DNA from: an uncultured Macromonas sp.
Lineage (GTDB): Bacteria; Pseudomonadota; Gammaproteobacteria; Burkholderiales; Burkholderiaceae
Assembly (NCBI GenBank): GCA_946481585.1
Contig: CAMLOF010000160.1
Location: 1-6,953, forward strand
DNA length: 6,953 nucleotides
Reading direction: 5' to 3'
Below the pieces are notes generated by a model, which had not been told where the DNA came from, made no database searches, and was given only the letters and a program-made list of their open reading frames with translations. A program made the position numbers and the translations under genes. Every line of letters starts with the position of its first letter. Within the stretch, counting starts at the first letter, position 1. Below are positions 6,118 to 6,953 of this stretch, piece after piece.

Positions 6118-6807
6118 TCAGCCCACGTGTTTGGCAAAGAACGCCAGCGTGCGTTCGCGCGCCAGCTTGGCGGCGGCGGCATCAAAGGAGCCCCGCTGGT
6201 CGCAGTTGAACCCGTGGTTGGCCGCGTAGATGTGAACCTCCACCTGGGGCTGGCGGGCCTTGAAGGCCTCGACCGACTCCAGGGGAATCCAGTGGTCCTG
6301 GTCGCCAAAGTGCGCCATGACCGGGCACTTGGGCGTGCGCCCAGCTTCGGCGTCGGACGTCATGCCGCCGCCGTAGTAAGGCGCCGCAGCGGCCAGTCCA
6401 TCGAGCAGGCAGGCACTGCGCCACGTGAGCAGCCCGCCCCAGCAGTAACCCACAATGCCCACGCGGCCGCCGCCCAGGCGCGCCGCCTCGTGAATGGCAG
6501 CCTGGATGTCGGCCATCACGCCTGGTTCCGGCAGGCCTTCCACAGCCATCTTCAGCGCGAAGCCGTCTTTCATGTCGTTGTCGGCGTAGCCCAGCTCCAC
6601 ACCTGCCTTGACCCGGTGGAACGTTGAAGGCGCCACGGCAACATAGCCCTCGGCGGCGTAGCCGTCGGCCACAGAGCGGATGTGGCTGTTCACGCCAAAG
6701 ATTTCCTGCAAAACCACCACAGCGCCGCGCGGCTGGCCCGCAGGCGTGGCCACGTAGGCGGGAATGACCTGACCATCAGCAGATTTGAGTTCCACCGTGT
6801 TGCCCAT
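6118..6807 (-). CDS. Dienelactone hydrolase family protein
   Basis: A 229-residue single-domain alpha/beta hydrolase of the dienelactone hydrolase (carboxymethylenebutenolidase) family, of usual length. The triad is visible: Cys122 in the nucleophile elbow GYCWGG (120-125), Asp171 in FGDQDHWIP (167-175) and His198 in NHGF (197-200). Glu35 in LQEIFGVN is the residue that pairs with the resting cysteine in characterised enzymes. Classical members hydrolyse dienelactone in chlorocatechol breakdown, but no aromatic-degradation gene is nearby, so the substrate here is unknown. The start at 6807 is chosen because AGGAG precedes it closely and the conserved N-terminus follows; a longer frame to 6849 has no binding site. 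Divergent from the SDR gene. Confidence 0.92.
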   Translation of the reverse strand: MGNTVELKSADGQVIPAYVATPAGQPRGAVVVLQEIFGVNSHIRSVADGYAAEGYVAVAPSTFHRVKAGVELGYADNDMKDGFALKMAVEGLPEPGVMADIQAAIHEAARLGGGRVGIVGYCWGGLLTWRSACLLDGLAAAAPYYGGGMTSDAEAGRTPKCPVMAHFGDQDHWIPLESVEAFKARQPQVEVHIYAANHGFNCDQRGSFDAAAAKLARERTLAFFAKHVG

Positions 6808-6855
6808 GCTTGATCTCCTGTTGTGTGTGTGGATGAGAAAAACCTGCATTCTGCT

Positions 6856-6868
6856 GTAATGGCATTAC
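6856..6868. promoter_or_regulatory. Perfect 13-bp palindrome, candidate operator
   Basis: GTAATG-G-CATTAC is perfectly symmetric around base 6862. It lies between the divergent starts of the dienelactone hydrolase gene and the SDR gene. Its form and place fit a dimeric repressor or activator site, but I do not recognise a specific regulator family. No strong -35/-10 pair could be placed for either gene. Confidence 0.45.
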
Positions 6869-6906
6869 CCTTTGTGACACATGCCAAACAACCCTTCAGG
6901 AGACCC

Positions 6907-6953
6907 ATGGAACGCATCCTGCTCGTGACCGGCGGCTCGCGCGGCATAGGCGC
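6907..6953 (+). CDS. Short-chain dehydrogenase/reductase, N-terminus only
   Basis: The first 15 codons encode MERILLVTGGSRGIG, and the window ends within the next codon (GC-, alanine). This is the start of a short-chain dehydrogenase/reductase: strand beta-1 followed by the TGGSRGIG cofactor loop (TGxxxGxG), with an Arg in the loop that often goes with NADP(H). AGGAG at 6898-6902 gives a good ribosome binding site. The gene is truncated by the window edge, not broken. Substrate cannot be judged. Confidence 0.85.
   Translation, partial: MERILLVTGGSRGIG

Noticed and set aside
6808..6849. Longer start for the dienelactone hydrolase (14 extra residues)
   Set aside because: The extension has no ribosome binding site and includes the AGGAG that serves the ATG at 6807.

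Overview
The window looks like chromosomal DNA from a GC-rich betaproteobacterium, most likely of the family Comamonadaceae (an Acidovorax- or Hydrogenophaga-like organism). This rests on the protein families, the GC-biased codon use and the gene neighbourhood; no rRNA or other strict marker is present. The window holds six complete protein genes, the first 47 bases of a seventh, and one long non-coding repeat-rich segment at the left end.

Left end (1-531): I see no credible gene. The stretch carries two diverged copies of one structured repeat unit of about 88 bp, in opposite orientation (43-130 on plus, 299-386 on minus). The right-hand copy lies inside a second, larger inverted repeat whose outer arms match perfectly over 22 bp (239-260 against 454-475). 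Differences between the two unit copies include paired changes that keep the hairpin stem. That suggests a hairpin maintained by selection or by a mobilisation machinery rather than random GC-rich sequence.

Minus-strand block (532-5080): reading leftward, the order is a class I SAM-dependent methyltransferase, a 398-residue CPA2-like cation/proton antiporter that lacks the usual membrane aspartate, a YbdK-type carboxylate-amine ligase (glutamate-cysteine ligase 2 family), and a class V PLP aminotransferase. Antiporter and ligase are 14 bp apart and almost certainly co-transcribed. The methyltransferase is 80 bp upstream of the antiporter with two small hairpins in the gap. The aminotransferase is about 100 bp downstream of the ligase and may be a separate unit.

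Regulatory hub (5081-5143): a 63-bp AT-rich region separates the methyltransferase from ohrR, which is transcribed the other way. It holds a CAATT-T-AATTG palindrome typical of OhrR-family operators, between plausible -35 and -10 boxes for ohrR. The ohrR and ohr genes (5144-6075) form a two-gene organic hydroperoxide sensing and detoxification operon with all diagnostic cysteines present. Because the divergent promoter region is so short, the operator could also control the methyltransferase and perhaps the genes after it.

Right end: a dienelactone hydrolase family protein (6118-6807, minus) converges on ohr. It is divergent from the start of a short-chain dehydrogenase/reductase (6907 onward). 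Their shared 99-bp intergenic region carries a perfect 13-bp palindrome. The main hypothesis is a stress-defence neighbourhood (peroxide reduction, possible gamma-glutamyl/thiol chemistry, ion transport) around one peroxide-sensing operator; only the ohrR-ohr part of that is well supported.
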